A DNA stretch of 53,937 nucleotides from JBFMFH01 sp040752275. Its GTDB lineage: Bacteria > Acidobacteriota > Vicinamibacteria > Vicinamibacterales > JAKQTR01. Both the position numbers and the translations under genes were made by a program. Below the pieces are notes generated by a model that worked only from the letters and a program-made list of their open reading frames with translations, did no database searches and was not told where the DNA came from. Numbering within the stretch: the first letter of the stretch is position 1; each line of letters starts with the position of its first letter. Of the stretch, positions 15,299-25,538 are shown piece by piece. Where the stretch lies: positions 1 through 53,937 of the forward strand of contig JBFMFH010000075.1 in assembly GCA_040752275.1 (NCBI GenBank), read 5' to 3'.

Positions 15299-17431
15299 TG
15301 CCGCGATTGAGGGCGGGGCTCCGGCGGCTGGGTGACCGCCTTCAGCGGACGCGGCGCGAGCGCGACCTGGCTGCCGAGCTCGACAGCCACCTGCAACTGC
15401 ACATCGACGACAACCTCCGAGCGGGCATGACGGAGGCGGAAGCGCGCCGGCAGGCCGTGCTGGCCCTGGGCGGCGTCGAGCAGACCAAGGAGCAGGTGCG
15501 CGCGGCCCGCGCCACGTGGCTCGATGCTGCCGGCCGCGACGTGGCGCTTGCCTGCCGTCACGCGGTGCGGCGCCGCTGGCACGTGATCGCCATCGTCGTC
15601 ATGCTCGCCGCCGGCATCGCAGGGAGCACGGCCGTCTTCAGCTTCCTCTACCAGATTCTCCTGCAGCCCATCGGCATCGCGGATCCCGCGCGACTGGTGG
15701 TGGTCGACGAGACCACGCCACCGAGGCTGGCCAGACGAGGCGTCGAGATCAGCGACCGCTTCCCCTACGACGCCATGGTCGCCCAGCGCGCGCAGAATCC
15801 CGCGTTCTCGGCCATCGGCATGTCGGCCACGCGCGACCTGGCACTCGTCGCCGGCGGTGGAGAGGCGCGGCGGGTCGTTGCCGCCTTCGTCAGCGCGGGG
15901 TATTTCGAGGCTCTCGGCGTGCGGTTGCGCGCGGGGCGGTTGTTCGAGCAGGCCGATGACACGGCGGCCGAACCGATCGCCGTCATCAGCGACCGGTTGT
16001 GGACCCGGGCGTTCGACCGGGACGGTGGCGTCATCGGCCGCGACATCCGGGTGAATGGGCGCGTCTGCCGGATCGTAGGCGTCGCGCCCCGGGAGTTCAT
16101 CGGCCACGACCTGGCGCAACGCGTCGACGTCTGGCTCGCGTGGGGCAGCCAGGCCGCACTCGGCCTGGCGCCCTCCGACAACGGGCGCGTGTTCGCGCGG
16201 CTGGCCGACGGCGTGACGATCGCCCAGGCGGCGGCCCGGGCAACGGTCGTCGGCGGCCGCTACCGCGCGACGCTGTCGGTCGAAGACCAGGACAGCATCG
16301 GCCAGCCTCGTCTCAGGGCCTTCGACATGAACCGCAGCGAGGTGCTCGAGTCGCTGCTGCCGCAGCCGTGGCTGCTGCTGACCGGACCGCTGCTGATGTT
16401 GTTGCTGGCGTGCGCCAACGTGGCGAACCTGCAACTGGCCGACATCGAGACGCGCCAGCGCGAGTTCGCGAGCCGCGCGGCGCTCGGCGCGTCGCGCGGC
16501 GCCATCGTGCGGCAGGTGTTGAGCGAAGCGCTGGTGCCGGGCGTGGCGGCGGGCGCCGCGGGCCTTCTGCTCGCGTTCCCCTGCATGACGCTGCTGCAGC
16601 GCGTCCCCACCCAGAACATGAAGGAGCCGCGTGGTCGGCGCGGACCACTTTGCCACGCTCGGCGTCACGCTGCTGGCCGGACGCGAACTGGGACCCGAAG
16701 ACGTCGCGTCAGGCGCCCCGGTCGTCGTCGTCAACGAGACGCTCGCCCGAACCTGGTGGCCGGGCCTCGATCCGATCGGCCGCCCGATCGGCAAGTTCCG
16801 CGTCGTCGGCGTCGTGGCCGATCACGCCACGTTTGCCGGCGAGGACAGGCACACGCCCATGGCCTACGTGCACCTGCCGGACGCCGCGGGCAGATGGCCG
16901 TGCCTGCTCGTGCGCACGGAGGGAGATCCGGGTGCCCTGGCATCGAGCCTGCAGCAGCTCGCCCGGCAGGTGGACCCGGGCGCCCCTATCCTCCGAATCG
17001 CCACGCTCGCCGACCACCTCGACGGCCTGCACCATCACCTGCGGGTGGCGTCGTGGCTGCTGGGGCTGTGCGGGCTCGCCTCGCTCGCACTGGCGGCGAT
17101 CGGGATCTACAGCCTGCTGGCGTACGGCGTCGCCGGGCGGCGAAAGGAGATCGGGCTGCGTATGGCGCTTGGGGCGACCAGACAGACGGTCGCCTACCTG
17201 GTTGTGTCACGCCTGATGTACGGCGTGGTGCCCGGGCTGGCGCTGGGCGGCGCCGGCTCCTTCTTTCTGAACCGGGGTTTCCCGAGCCTCTTCGTCGGTC
17301 CGGCCGCCCTCGACGCCCGGGCATTGACGCTCGGTGCCGCGGTCCTGCTCGGCGTGTCATTGCTCGCCAGCGTCGCGCCGGCCTACCACGCGACGCGCAT
17401 CGAACCGGCGATCACGCTGCGCGGGGAGTAG
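15298..17431 (+). pseudogene. ADOP-family ABC permease gene broken by internal deletion and frameshift
   Basis: Frame one (from ATG 15298) encodes the cytoplasmic N-terminal region, first membrane segment, first MacB-PCD domain and the start of the first FtsX block (LLLACANVANLQLADIETRQ ... LLLAFPCMTLLQRVP). At about 16615-16630 it becomes nonsense. The protein resumes in another frame from 16631 with VGADHFATLGVTLLAGREL, which is already inside the second PCD domain, and continues to the final FtsX block and the end LRGE. About 200 residues between these points are missing compared with intact ADOP proteins. Hence a deletion plus frameshift, not a simple slip. The padR gene upstream remains intact. 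Confidence 0.8.
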
Positions 17432-17467
17432 CGCCGCCGGGCGCCGGTAAAGGAACCGCCGCCCGTC

Positions 17468-18115
17468 TCAACGCTGTTCTTTCTTGCGCGCGAAGGTGAA
17501 CACGGCTGGCTCACCGCCCTCCGAATTGGTCCACGTCTCGGTGTGGTGATCGGCGTCGATGAAGGTGAACACCACGCTCCTCATGTGGGTGTCGCCCGGC
17601 GCGATGTTCGTCCCGTCCAGGAAGTCGAACGCCACTTGGTTGGGCGCGGACGAGGGCACGAGCGCCATGCGCGGCTGGTTGTGCGCGGCGCAGTAGTGCG
17701 TCGCCAGCAGCCGCTTCCCGTCCGGGTGGATCATCGTCACCATCTCGTGCGGCGTGTCGCGGCCCAGCACGTGCATGATGGCCGATCCGCCGCCGGTCAT
17801 CCTGACGTCGACGGTCGCGGGTATGCTCTGGCCGCCCTGGGCCATCGTCCCCTCCCAACTGCCGACGAGGGTGCTCAGCTTCTGCCACTCGGGCGTCTGG
17901 GGTACGGTCGACATCTTCGTGGCAGCCCCCTGCTCCTGGGCCTTCCGGCCTCTGTTGGCCTGCGTCACGTTGCCGAGGATCGCCACGTCCTTCTCGAGGT
18001 CGGCGTCGGTCAGCGCCCGTTGCGCCAGATCCATGTCGCTCATGGCCGGAGCCTGCGCCGCAACCGCGGAAACCGCGAGCCCCAGCATCACAAGCGCCAG
18101 CATTGCGTTCCGCAT
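17468..18115 (-). CDS. Exported DUF1579-like protein
   Basis: The 215-residue product has a clear signal peptide (MLALVMLGLAVSAVAAQA). The mature part contains LSTLVGSWEGTMAQGGQ, TGGGSAIMHVLGRDTPHEMV and ETWTNSEGGEPAVFTF, which fits the lipocalin-like DUF1579 group. Ligand unknown. GGAGG lies 8 nt before ATG. It is encoded alone, convergent with the broken permease gene. The 168 nt upstream (18116-18283) hold nothing obvious besides its probable leader. Confidence 0.7.
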   Translation of the reverse strand: MRNAMLALVMLGLAVSAVAAQAPAMSDMDLAQRALTDADLEKDVAILGNVTQANRGRKAQEQGAATKMSTVPQTPEWQKLSTLVGSWEGTMAQGGQSIPATVDVRMTGGGSAIMHVLGRDTPHEMVTMIHPDGKRLLATHYCAAHNQPRMALVPSSAPNQVAFDFLDGTNIAPGDTHMRSVVFTFIDADHHTETWTNSEGGEPAVFTFARKKEQR

Positions 18116-18283
18116 GTTGAGTACCTCCGTGTCTCATGCCGCAGTTCTTCCGTCGGCACTGCGGCCGGGCACGTCTCCTGCCGGCCGTGCGGCCAGATGC
18201 CGGGCTGTTCAGATGGACCAGATCAGGATCCTACGGTTGCCGGCGGACCGGCGCAAGCAGAAACCATCCCCGCAGTCACCCGG

Positions 18284-19060
18284 CTACAGCGCGTGGCCAC
18301 CGGCCACTTGGATGACCTGCCCGGTGATCCAGCGGGCCTGTTCGGACGCAAGGAACACGACGACGTGGGCAACGTCTTCTGGCGTGCCCAGGCACCCGAG
18401 CGGGATATCGGGCAGCACGCGGCGGGCGAGATCCGCGTCGATGTAGCCGGTCTGGATCGGGCCCGGCGCGACGGCGTTCACCGTGATGCCGAACGGGCCT
18501 GCTTCGATGGCGACGCTGCGAGTCATCGCCTCGAGGGCCGCCTTGCTGGCGCCGTAGCCGACCTGCGTGGCGAAGGCGCGCGCGGCATCCGTGCTCACGT
18601 TGACGATCCGCCCGGACGTTCCCTCGCGCGCCCGGAAGCGGCGCACGAACTCGGCCATCATCGCGGCCGATGCCCGCGCGTTGACGGCGAAGTGGCGATC
18701 GAGCGATTCCGGCGTGACGCCAAGGATATCGTCGGGCAGTTCGCAGTGGGCGGCGTTGTTGACGAGGATATCGACGGGCCCCGCACCGTCGAACAACCTG
18801 CGCGGCGTCGCCGGGTCGAGCAGGTCGCCCGGGATCACGTCGATCGACCCGCCCCGCGCCCGGATCTCAGCCGCGATGGCGTCCGCCTTCGCTCGCCCCG
18901 CCACCGCGTGGCCCATGTTGGGCGGGACGACGGCCGCGTCCAGGAAGTGCAGGATCAGGCGGGCGCCCTGGGCAGCGAAGGCCTTGGCAATGGCTTCACC
19001 GATGCCCGAGTTGCCACCGGTCACCAGCACCGATCGCGATGCGAGATGGGGATCGATCAC
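18284..19060 (-). CDS. Short-chain dehydrogenase/reductase (SDR)
   Basis: The 258-residue product is a classical SDR: cofactor motif TGGNSGIG (about residues 14-21), NNAA (about 105-108), catalytic Ser in NVSTDAA, and YGASK with the Tyr/Lys pair, then VNAVAPGPIQTGY. It starts with GTG preceded by AGAGG. The loop after the first strand (FLDAAVVPPNMGHAVAG) is longer than in most SDRs and lacks the usual Asp or Arg cue for cofactor choice. Substrate unknown. It lies 115 nt downstream of the esterase-like gene on the same strand. Confidence 0.9.
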   Translation of the reverse strand: MIDPHLASRSVLVTGGNSGIGEAIAKAFAAQGARLILHFLDAAVVPPNMGHAVAGRAKADAIAAEIRARGGSIDVIPGDLLDPATPRRLFDGAGPVDILVNNAAHCELPDDILGVTPESLDRHFAVNARASAAMMAEFVRRFRAREGTSGRIVNVSTDAARAFATQVGYGASKAALEAMTRSVAIEAGPFGITVNAVAPGPIQTGYIDADLARRVLPDIPLGCLGTPEDVAHVVVFLASEQARWITGQVIQVAGGHAL

Positions 19061-19175
19061 GGGACCTCTCGTCTGCGTGTGGATCTTCCCGTGAGCGGGA
19101 TGCGGTCCGGGTTCTGACCTGCCAGTGCTGTCGCAGGCCGATAGGTTCCGGCCTGGCCGTCCCGCTGCGCCGTCA

Positions 19176-20876
19176 TCAGTACCTCCACGACAGGTCCGCG
19201 CCGGCAGGCGCGGTCATCAGCATCCGCTCGACCATCTTCGGGAAGACGCGCTGCTCGGCCCGCTGGCCGGGGAATACCGGCTCGCCCGCGTAGCAGTGCG
19301 GCTGGCGCCGGCCGATGTCGAACGACCCGTCGTAGTAGGGGTCTTTCGTGCTCTCGAGGAACTCCCGCAGTTTGAACGTCGCTTCCTCGAGCAGGAACGT
19401 GTCCTGGTCCCCCATGTAGATGTGGAGCTTCCCGACGAGCTTCGGGCCCAGCGTCTTCCAGTCGCGCTCGAGGATGTGGCGCAGGTCGTAGTGCTCGCGC
19501 CAGTACTCGGCCACGGACCGGTCGATGACCCCCGTCCACTTGTCGTAGAGCAGCTTCGGGTAGCCGTCTGGACCGACCGGGCCGAACACCGCCATGAAGA
19601 TGTCCATCTGCTCGCCCGACCGCCCGCGGGTGCCGAGCACCTCTTCGTAGCGGCTCGCATCGAACTGCGAGTTCATCGTCTGGTCGTCGAGCCCGCGCGA
19701 CCACGGGCGCAGCGGGGTCTTCCGCCACTCGCTGTTCGGATAGAAGGCGTTGTCGTCCTCGTAGATGTTGACCAGCTGGAAGTAGCGGAAGTCCACCGGG
19801 TCGGGACAGAACGTCCACGTGCCGTTCAGCCGGTCGGGATAGAACACCTGCCACGCCAGCGATTCCCATCCGCCCGTCGATCCGCCGTAGGTCATGCGGG
19901 CCCACGGCTGGCCGATGCCGCGGAACTCGCGCTCGACGCGCGGGACGAACTCCTGCCAGAGCGCATCGCCGTACGGCCCGTTGTTCGCCGAGTTCACGGC
20001 GTACGAATCGTCGTAGTACGGCGTCGGGTGCTGGATGAGCACGATGATGACCCGGCCCATCCTCCCTGCCACCCAGTCCTGGTAGAACCGGTACGCGCCC
20101 TCCTGCTGCGCCCGGACCCGCCCGGTGGCGGCCGGGTCCGGCGGCGTCTCGCGGAACCCGCTGAACGTGCGCGGGAAGTGACCGTGGTTGTAGATGACGG
20201 GGTACTTCGCCTCCGGGTGTTCCGCCCAGCCCTCGGGCAGCACGACGACGGCGCCGAGATGGATGTCGGTGCCCCACCACCGGCTGAGCAGCTCGCTGCG
20301 AAACTTGAGGTGCCTGACGTACTTGGTGTCCTTCGGCGGCTCGATGGGTGGGATCTTCGTGGCCAGGCTGAGGTTGATCGTCCCGCCCGCCTTCGGATCG
20401 ATGCGGACCTTCTCGACGCGGCTCAGCAGGTTGCCGGGCGAGGTGCGGAAGTTCTGCCCCTCCCACTGGTCGAGGTGGACCTTGATGGTGTGGCCGTCGG
20501 CGCGCGTCACCGTCGTGTAGACGTGGAGGGCGACCTGCACGGAGTAGTCGCCGGGCGGGATGTCGCGCAGGCTCTCGACCGGCCATCCGCGCGTGCCGGC
20601 GTCGAAGACGGCGGATTGCCCGGGCTTCAGCCCGTTCACGTCGAGGCCGAACATCGGCTGCGCGTTGGGGCCGGTCATCTGCGCGCGAAGCGGCGGCGGC
20701 GTTTCGCGCCGAGAGATCGCGAGCAGCATCCGGCCGTCGAGCGGTCTCGACTCGAGGCTCGCGGGAAACGACACCGCGATGCGCAGCGGCTTCGGGGCGC
20801 GGGAATCAACGGAGATGGCACCGGCGGCCAGGCCGCCGGCCACGAGCAGGGCGACAGTGAGATTCGAGCGGGACAT
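19176..20876 (-). CDS. Secreted esterase-like protein (alpha/beta hydrolase, esterase-D fold)
   Basis: The 566-residue product has an N-terminal signal segment (LTVALLVAGGLAAGAIS), a beta-rich N-terminal region of about 160 residues, and a C-terminal hydrolase domain. YPVIYNHGHFPRTFSG marks its first strands and TYGGSTGGWESL its nucleophile elbow (GxSxG). The final region, RRQPHCYAGEP, may carry the catalytic His. It resembles large putative esterases annotated next to amino-acid or peptide genes. The gene follows asnB by only 24 nt on the same strand and may be cotranscribed, although a TATACA box 9 nt before its ATG could give a separate transcript. Confidence 0.7.
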   Translation of the reverse strand: MSRSNLTVALLVAGGLAAGAISVDSRAPKPLRIAVSFPASLESRPLDGRMLLAISRRETPPPLRAQMTGPNAQPMFGLDVNGLKPGQSAVFDAGTRGWPVESLRDIPPGDYSVQVALHVYTTVTRADGHTIKVHLDQWEGQNFRTSPGNLLSRVEKVRIDPKAGGTINLSLATKIPPIEPPKDTKYVRHLKFRSELLSRWWGTDIHLGAVVVLPEGWAEHPEAKYPVIYNHGHFPRTFSGFRETPPDPAATGRVRAQQEGAYRFYQDWVAGRMGRVIIVLIQHPTPYYDDSYAVNSANNGPYGDALWQEFVPRVEREFRGIGQPWARMTYGGSTGGWESLAWQVFYPDRLNGTWTFCPDPVDFRYFQLVNIYEDDNAFYPNSEWRKTPLRPWSRGLDDQTMNSQFDASRYEEVLGTRGRSGEQMDIFMAVFGPVGPDGYPKLLYDKWTGVIDRSVAEYWREHYDLRHILERDWKTLGPKLVGKLHIYMGDQDTFLLEEATFKLREFLESTKDPYYDGSFDIGRRQPHCYAGEPVFPGQRAEQRVFPKMVERMLMTAPAGADLSWRY

Positions 20877-20900
20877 GCGCGAAAGTGTATACCATCCGTG

Positions 20901-22577
20901 CTAGCGCGACGCGGGGCTCTTGGCGTCGCGGTGCACGCCGAGAACGGCGCGCCCCGAGGGGTCCGCGTTGTCCGCGAAACTCGCGTCCCAGGCGATCGCG
21001 GTGGCCGTGCTGCAGGCGATGCTGGGACCGCCCGGCACGCACCGCGCGGCGGCCTCGCCCGGAAAGTGCGACTCGAAGATCTCGCGATAGAGATACGCCT
21101 CTTTCGTCGCGGGCGGATTGTGTGGGAACCGGTAGCGAGCGTTCGCCATCTGCGTGTCCGCGATTCGCTCGTCGGCCACCGCCTTCAGTGTGTCGATCCA
21201 GCCGTAGCCTACGCCGTCCGAGAACTGCTCTTTCTGCCGCCACAGGATCTCGTCCGGCAGGTAGCCGGCAAAGGCTTCTCGCAACGGCGTCTTCTCCATC
21301 CTGCCAGGCCCCGCCATCTTCTCGGTCGGACTGAAGGCCATGGCGACGTCGAGGAACTCGCGATCGAGGAACGGCACGCGGACCTCCACGCCCCAGGCGG
21401 CCGTCGTCTTGTTGGCGCGCAGGCAGTCGTACTTGTGGAGGAAATCGAGCTTCCGCACCGTCTCGTCGTGGAACTCGCGTGCGTTCGGTGCCTTGTGGAA
21501 GTAGAGGTATCCGCCAAAGACCTCGTCGGCACCCTCGCCAGAGAGCACCATCTTGATGCCCATCGCCTTGATCCGGCGAGCCATGAGGAACATGGGAGTC
21601 GAGGCCCTAATGGACGTCACGTCGTAGGTCTCGATGTGGTAGACGACGTCGCTGAGCGCGTCGAGGCCCTCCTGGATCGTGTAGACGAACTCGTGGTGCA
21701 CAGTGCCGATGTGGGCGGCCGCCTTCCGCGCCATGGCGAGATCGGGCGAGCCCTGCAGACCGATGGCGAACGAGTGCAGGCGCGGCCACCACGCCCCGAC
21801 GCGGTCGTTCTCTTCGATGCGGTTGGGCGCGAAGCGCTGGGTGACGGCCGCCACGACAGACGAGTCGAGACCGCCTGAGACGAGGACGCCGTAGGGCACG
21901 TCACACATCAGCTGCTGGTGCACCGCTGCCTCGAAGGCCTCGCGCAGCCGTCCGAGATCCAGCGGCACCAACGCCACGGCGTCGTAGTCGCGCCAGGACG
22001 GCTCGTAGTACCGGGCCGGGTGTTCCAGGGCCTTCGTCAGGTAGTGGCCGGGGGGAAAGTCTTCGATGACGCGGCAGTAGCGGATGAGGGCCTTCATCTC
22101 GGAAGCCACGTACAGGTGCCCGTGCTCGTCGCGCCCGAAATACAGGGGCACGACGCCGATCGGGTCACGGGCGATCAGGTAGTCGTTCTTCCGGGCGTCA
22201 TAGAGCACGAAGGCGAAGATCCCGCTCAGGCGGTTGAGGAATCCGGCGCCGAAGCGCTCGTACAGCGGGATGATCGGCTCGCAGTCGGACGCGGTCTTGA
22301 ATGGGTAGTCCGGCACTTCCGCGCGCAGCGCCCGGTGGTTGTAGATCTCGCCGTTGACTGCGAGGACCAGCTGGTCGGCCGCATCGGTGAGGGGTTGCGC
22401 GCCATGCTCGACATCGACGATGGACAGCCGCTCGTGGGCGAGGACGGCCGTCTCGTCTGCGAAGACACCGCTCCAGTCCGGACCGCGGTGGCGCACCTGG
22501 CGCGCCATCGCCACGGCACGTTCCCGGTAGCCGCCCGGGTCGTTGCCGATGTTGAGGATGCACGCGATACCGCACAT
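20901..22577 (-). CDS. asnB: Glutamine-hydrolysing asparagine synthetase
   Basis: Converts aspartate, glutamine and ATP to asparagine. ATG 22577 is chosen because it gives MCGI, with the catalytic Cys2 of the class II glutaminase domain; the frame runs 21 codons further upstream. The glutaminase domain shows RHRGPDWSG, NGEIYNHRAL and SGIFAFVLYD, and the synthetase domain has the pyrophosphate loop VSGGLDSS followed by SGEGADEVFGGY. The length of 558 residues matches enterobacterial AsnB. Complete. Confidence 0.95.
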   Translation of the reverse strand: MCGIACILNIGNDPGGYRERAVAMARQVRHRGPDWSGVFADETAVLAHERLSIVDVEHGAQPLTDAADQLVLAVNGEIYNHRALRAEVPDYPFKTASDCEPIIPLYERFGAGFLNRLSGIFAFVLYDARKNDYLIARDPIGVVPLYFGRDEHGHLYVASEMKALIRYCRVIEDFPPGHYLTKALEHPARYYEPSWRDYDAVALVPLDLGRLREAFEAAVHQQLMCDVPYGVLVSGGLDSSVVAAVTQRFAPNRIEENDRVGAWWPRLHSFAIGLQGSPDLAMARKAAAHIGTVHHEFVYTIQEGLDALSDVVYHIETYDVTSIRASTPMFLMARRIKAMGIKMVLSGEGADEVFGGYLYFHKAPNAREFHDETVRKLDFLHKYDCLRANKTTAAWGVEVRVPFLDREFLDVAMAFSPTEKMAGPGRMEKTPLREAFAGYLPDEILWRQKEQFSDGVGYGWIDTLKAVADERIADTQMANARYRFPHNPPATKEAYLYREIFESHFPGEAAARCVPGGPSIACSTATAIAWDASFADNADPSGRAVLGVHRDAKSPASR

Positions 22578-22873
22578 GGTGCTCTCCGTGCGCTGCGTTG
22601 ACGCGCTGTGGCGTGATTGTACCACGCGGCTTTCGAGCACGCTCGCGGCTCGTGAGCGACGCGGGTGGATCGTGGGCAGCGAACTGGCACCCGCGGCGGG
22701 TCAACGCCTCCGCCGCACGCGACGAGAGCGCGGGGTGGATCATGTCGCCACCCGCCGCCAGCGTCCGGATGGCCGAGGTGAGACGCGCGGCGAGACCTCG
22801 AACACTCCGGGCACTGCGGACCCGAGGCGGAGTGGCGAACTACACCGTCACACCGCGGGCACGCGGCCGGCGG

Positions 22874-25411
22874 CTACTCGTCCCGCAGCACCACCGTCGG
22901 CTCCACGCGCGAGGCCCGCCACGCGGGCAGCCAGCACGCGAGCGCGGCGACGAGACCGATCGTCGCCGTCACCGCGACGAAGGTCGCCGGGTCCGTCGTG
23001 CTCACGCCGAACAGCAGTGAGGCGAACAGCCGATTGAGCCCCAGCGCCCCGGCGAGGCCCGCGGCCAGACCGACGCCCACCACGATCAGACCCTGGCGGA
23101 CGACGAGTCCGATGACGCGGCCCTGGTTCGCGCCGAGCGCCATGCGGATGCCGATCTCGCGGCGGCGCTCGGTCACCATGTAGGATAGGACGCCGAAGGT
23201 GCCGATGGCTGCGAGCAGCAGCGCGAGGCCGGCAAACCCGCCGAGCAACTGGGCCAGCAGTCGCGGCCGGCTGATGGACTCGGCGAACACCTCATCCATG
23301 TCGCGCAACCGGACCACCGGCACGCTGGCGTCGGCGCCCCGCACCGCCTGCTCCACGGCGGTCGACAGCGCCCCGGCCGGCAGCGTCGTCCGCATCACCA
23401 CGTTCATCGACGCGGGCGCCATGGCCAGCGGCCCCGGAGCGTTCGCCGCCTGATCCACGAAGAAGTAGAACTCGGTGCCGGTCCTGTCGTCGACGCCGCC
23501 CTGCTTCACATCCCTGGCCACGCCGACGACGGTGAACCAGGGGATCTGGTCGCCGAACCCCGGCTTCAGGCGCTGCCCGATCGGATTGCGGTCCTTCCAG
23601 AACGTTCTGGCCAGCGTTTCGTTGACCACCGCCACCAGCCCCGTCGACGTCGCGTCGGCCGCCTCGAATCCGCGGCCCTGCACGATCGGGATCCCCATCG
23701 TCTCGAAGTAGTCCGCCATCACGAACTGGTAGTAGTCGACGTTCTCGAACGGGCCCTCGGGCGGCGCGGTGTAGCCCTCGATGTCGGTGTCGTTGGCATC
23801 GACCGGCCGATCGGGCGGGAGACCAGTCATGGCCGACGCCGACGACACACCCGGAATCTGCTGCAGGCGGTCGAGCAGGCGGCGGTACAGTCGGGCGCGC
23901 GACGCCGGCTGCGGGTAGCTGGTGGGCGGCAGCGACATCGAGTAGGTGACCAACCGCGACCGATCGAAGCCCGCATCGACGTTCACGAGGTTGTAGACCG
24001 TCCGGAGCAGGAGGCCCGCGCCGATCACGAGCATCACGGCCATGGCCACCTCGGCCATCACGAGCCCGCGGCGGACGTGGTGGCGGAGCGTTCCGCTCGA
24101 CCCTCTCGTGCCCTCCTTCAGCGCGGTCACGAGTCCTCGGGCACGGGTTTGCATCAGCGGCGCCAGGCCGAACGCGATGCCGGTGACGACCGACAGACCG
24201 AGCGTGAACAGCAGCACCGTGGCATCGACGCCGAAGTCCCCCGTCCGGGGCAGGCTGTCGGGATACTGGTGGACGAGCGCCTGGACGCCGGCACGAGCCA
24301 GCAGGACGCCCACGGCGCCGCCCGCCAGCGACAGCAGCACCCCCTCGGTCAGGAACTGGCGCAGCAGGCGACCCTGGCCCGCGCCGAGCGCGGCCCGCAC
24401 GGCGAACTCGCGGCGCCGGCTCTCGCCTCGCGCCAGCATGAGGTTGGCAAGATTCGCGCAGGCGATCAGGAGGATGAGCGCGACGGCCGCCTGCAGCACC
24501 CAGATCACGCGGCCGGCGCTGCCGACGATCTCGTCCTGCACGGGTTTCATCTGGAGCACGTGACCCGCGCCGGGTCGGGCGGGTTCGCTGGATCCGGGCG
24601 GAGGCGCGGGCGTGAAGACGTGCTGTGTGACACCGGCCCGCTCGCCCCAGTTCTGGAGCAGCGAGGCTAGCTCGGTCTGCGCCTGCCCGAGGGTCACGCC
24701 GTCCTTGAGTCGACCGACCAGATACAGGAAGTGGTTTCCTCGGTTCTGGCGGTTCGCCGGGTTGAGGCCCAGCGGCAGCCAGATTTGCGTGTGGCTGTCC
24801 ATGACATCGACACCGGGCTCGAGGATGCCGATGACCTCGCGCCGCACGCCGTTGACCTCGACCATCTGCCCGACCATCGGCTGACCGCCGAACGACGACT
24901 GCCACAACTCGTGGGAGAGGATGGCGATCGCGGGCGGTTGCGGCGGGGCTGTCCCGGGAGCGGGCGCCGGGCCGGCGGCGTCGGTCTCGCCCTCGGCGAA
25001 GAGCCGGCCCTCGACGGGCCGCGCCCCGAGCACCCGGAGCAGTTCATCCGAGACGGAGGCCGACCGCACCCGCAGCGGCCGGTCGCCGGCGGTGAGGTTC
25101 ACCTCGCCCGTCCTGAAGGCGCCCACCTCGGAGAACGACTGGTTCAGCTCCTGGAATTCGAAGAACTCGGGCGGCGACACCCAGAACTGGTCGAACCCGA
25201 GACGCGGGAACGTCGTGGTCAGATACATCAGCTGCTCCGGCTTCGGGTAGTCCAGGGGCCGGAGGATGACGCCGTTGACGATGGAGAAGATGGCGGAGTT
25301 GGCGCCGATTCCCAGGGCCAGCGTCAGGATCGTGACGATCGTGAACACTGGGGCACGGAAGAGGCTCCGAACCGCGTAGCGGACGTCCTGCCGGAGAGCG
25401 TCGATGGCCAT
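22874..25411 (-). CDS. Two-unit ABC transporter permease (ADOP / MacB-FtsX family)
   Basis: The 845-residue product is complete: N-terminal segment (VRYAVRSLFRAPVFTIVTIL, TLALGIGANSAIFSIVNG), first PCD domain, FtsX block with CANLANLMLARGESRRREFA, second PCD domain (VVNETLARTFWKDRNPIGQ) and final FtsX block (MVTERRREIGIRMALGANQG), ending LRDE. No regulator lies beside it on the same strand. It is divergent from the blaI gene with 118 nt between, so that promoter region is shared. Substrate unknown. The 296 nt between this gene and asnB contain nothing I recognise. Confidence 0.9.
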   Translation of the reverse strand: MAIDALRQDVRYAVRSLFRAPVFTIVTILTLALGIGANSAIFSIVNGVILRPLDYPKPEQLMYLTTTFPRLGFDQFWVSPPEFFEFQELNQSFSEVGAFRTGEVNLTAGDRPLRVRSASVSDELLRVLGARPVEGRLFAEGETDAAGPAPAPGTAPPQPPAIAILSHELWQSSFGGQPMVGQMVEVNGVRREVIGILEPGVDVMDSHTQIWLPLGLNPANRQNRGNHFLYLVGRLKDGVTLGQAQTELASLLQNWGERAGVTQHVFTPAPPPGSSEPARPGAGHVLQMKPVQDEIVGSAGRVIWVLQAAVALILLIACANLANLMLARGESRRREFAVRAALGAGQGRLLRQFLTEGVLLSLAGGAVGVLLARAGVQALVHQYPDSLPRTGDFGVDATVLLFTLGLSVVTGIAFGLAPLMQTRARGLVTALKEGTRGSSGTLRHHVRRGLVMAEVAMAVMLVIGAGLLLRTVYNLVNVDAGFDRSRLVTYSMSLPPTSYPQPASRARLYRRLLDRLQQIPGVSSASAMTGLPPDRPVDANDTDIEGYTAPPEGPFENVDYYQFVMADYFETMGIPIVQGRGFEAADATSTGLVAVVNETLARTFWKDRNPIGQRLKPGFGDQIPWFTVVGVARDVKQGGVDDRTGTEFYFFVDQAANAPGPLAMAPASMNVVMRTTLPAGALSTAVEQAVRGADASVPVVRLRDMDEVFAESISRPRLLAQLLGGFAGLALLLAAIGTFGVLSYMVTERRREIGIRMALGANQGRVIGLVVRQGLIVVGVGLAAGLAGALGLNRLFASLLFGVSTTDPATFVAVTATIGLVAALACWLPAWRASRVEPTVVLRDE

Positions 25412-25488
25412 GCCCGTATTGGACGGAAGCCGCGGCCACGGAGTTTTGGCCGGTCCCCACCTTCGGAAAACCTTCGGAAGGGAAATGT

Positions 25489-25531
25489 AACTAAAGTCTT
25501 AGTTGACAAACTAAGGATTTCGTTCGACATT
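25489..25531 (+). promoter_or_regulatory. blaI promoter with three alternating operator half-sites
   Basis: AACTAA (25489-25494), TTAGTT (25499-25504) and AACTAA (25509-25514) alternate in orientation with 4-nt spacers, giving two overlapping perfect dyads. The -35 TTGACA (25503-25508) lies inside; a weak -10 GACATT (25526-25531) follows after 17 nt and ends 7 nt before the ATG. Confidence 0.65.
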
Positions 25532-25538
25532 GGCGGGT

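Noticed and set aside
19125..21878. 917-residue plus-strand open frame over the esterase and asnB genes
   Set aside because: It spans two unrelated minus-strand genes and their gap, and has no protein-like segments.
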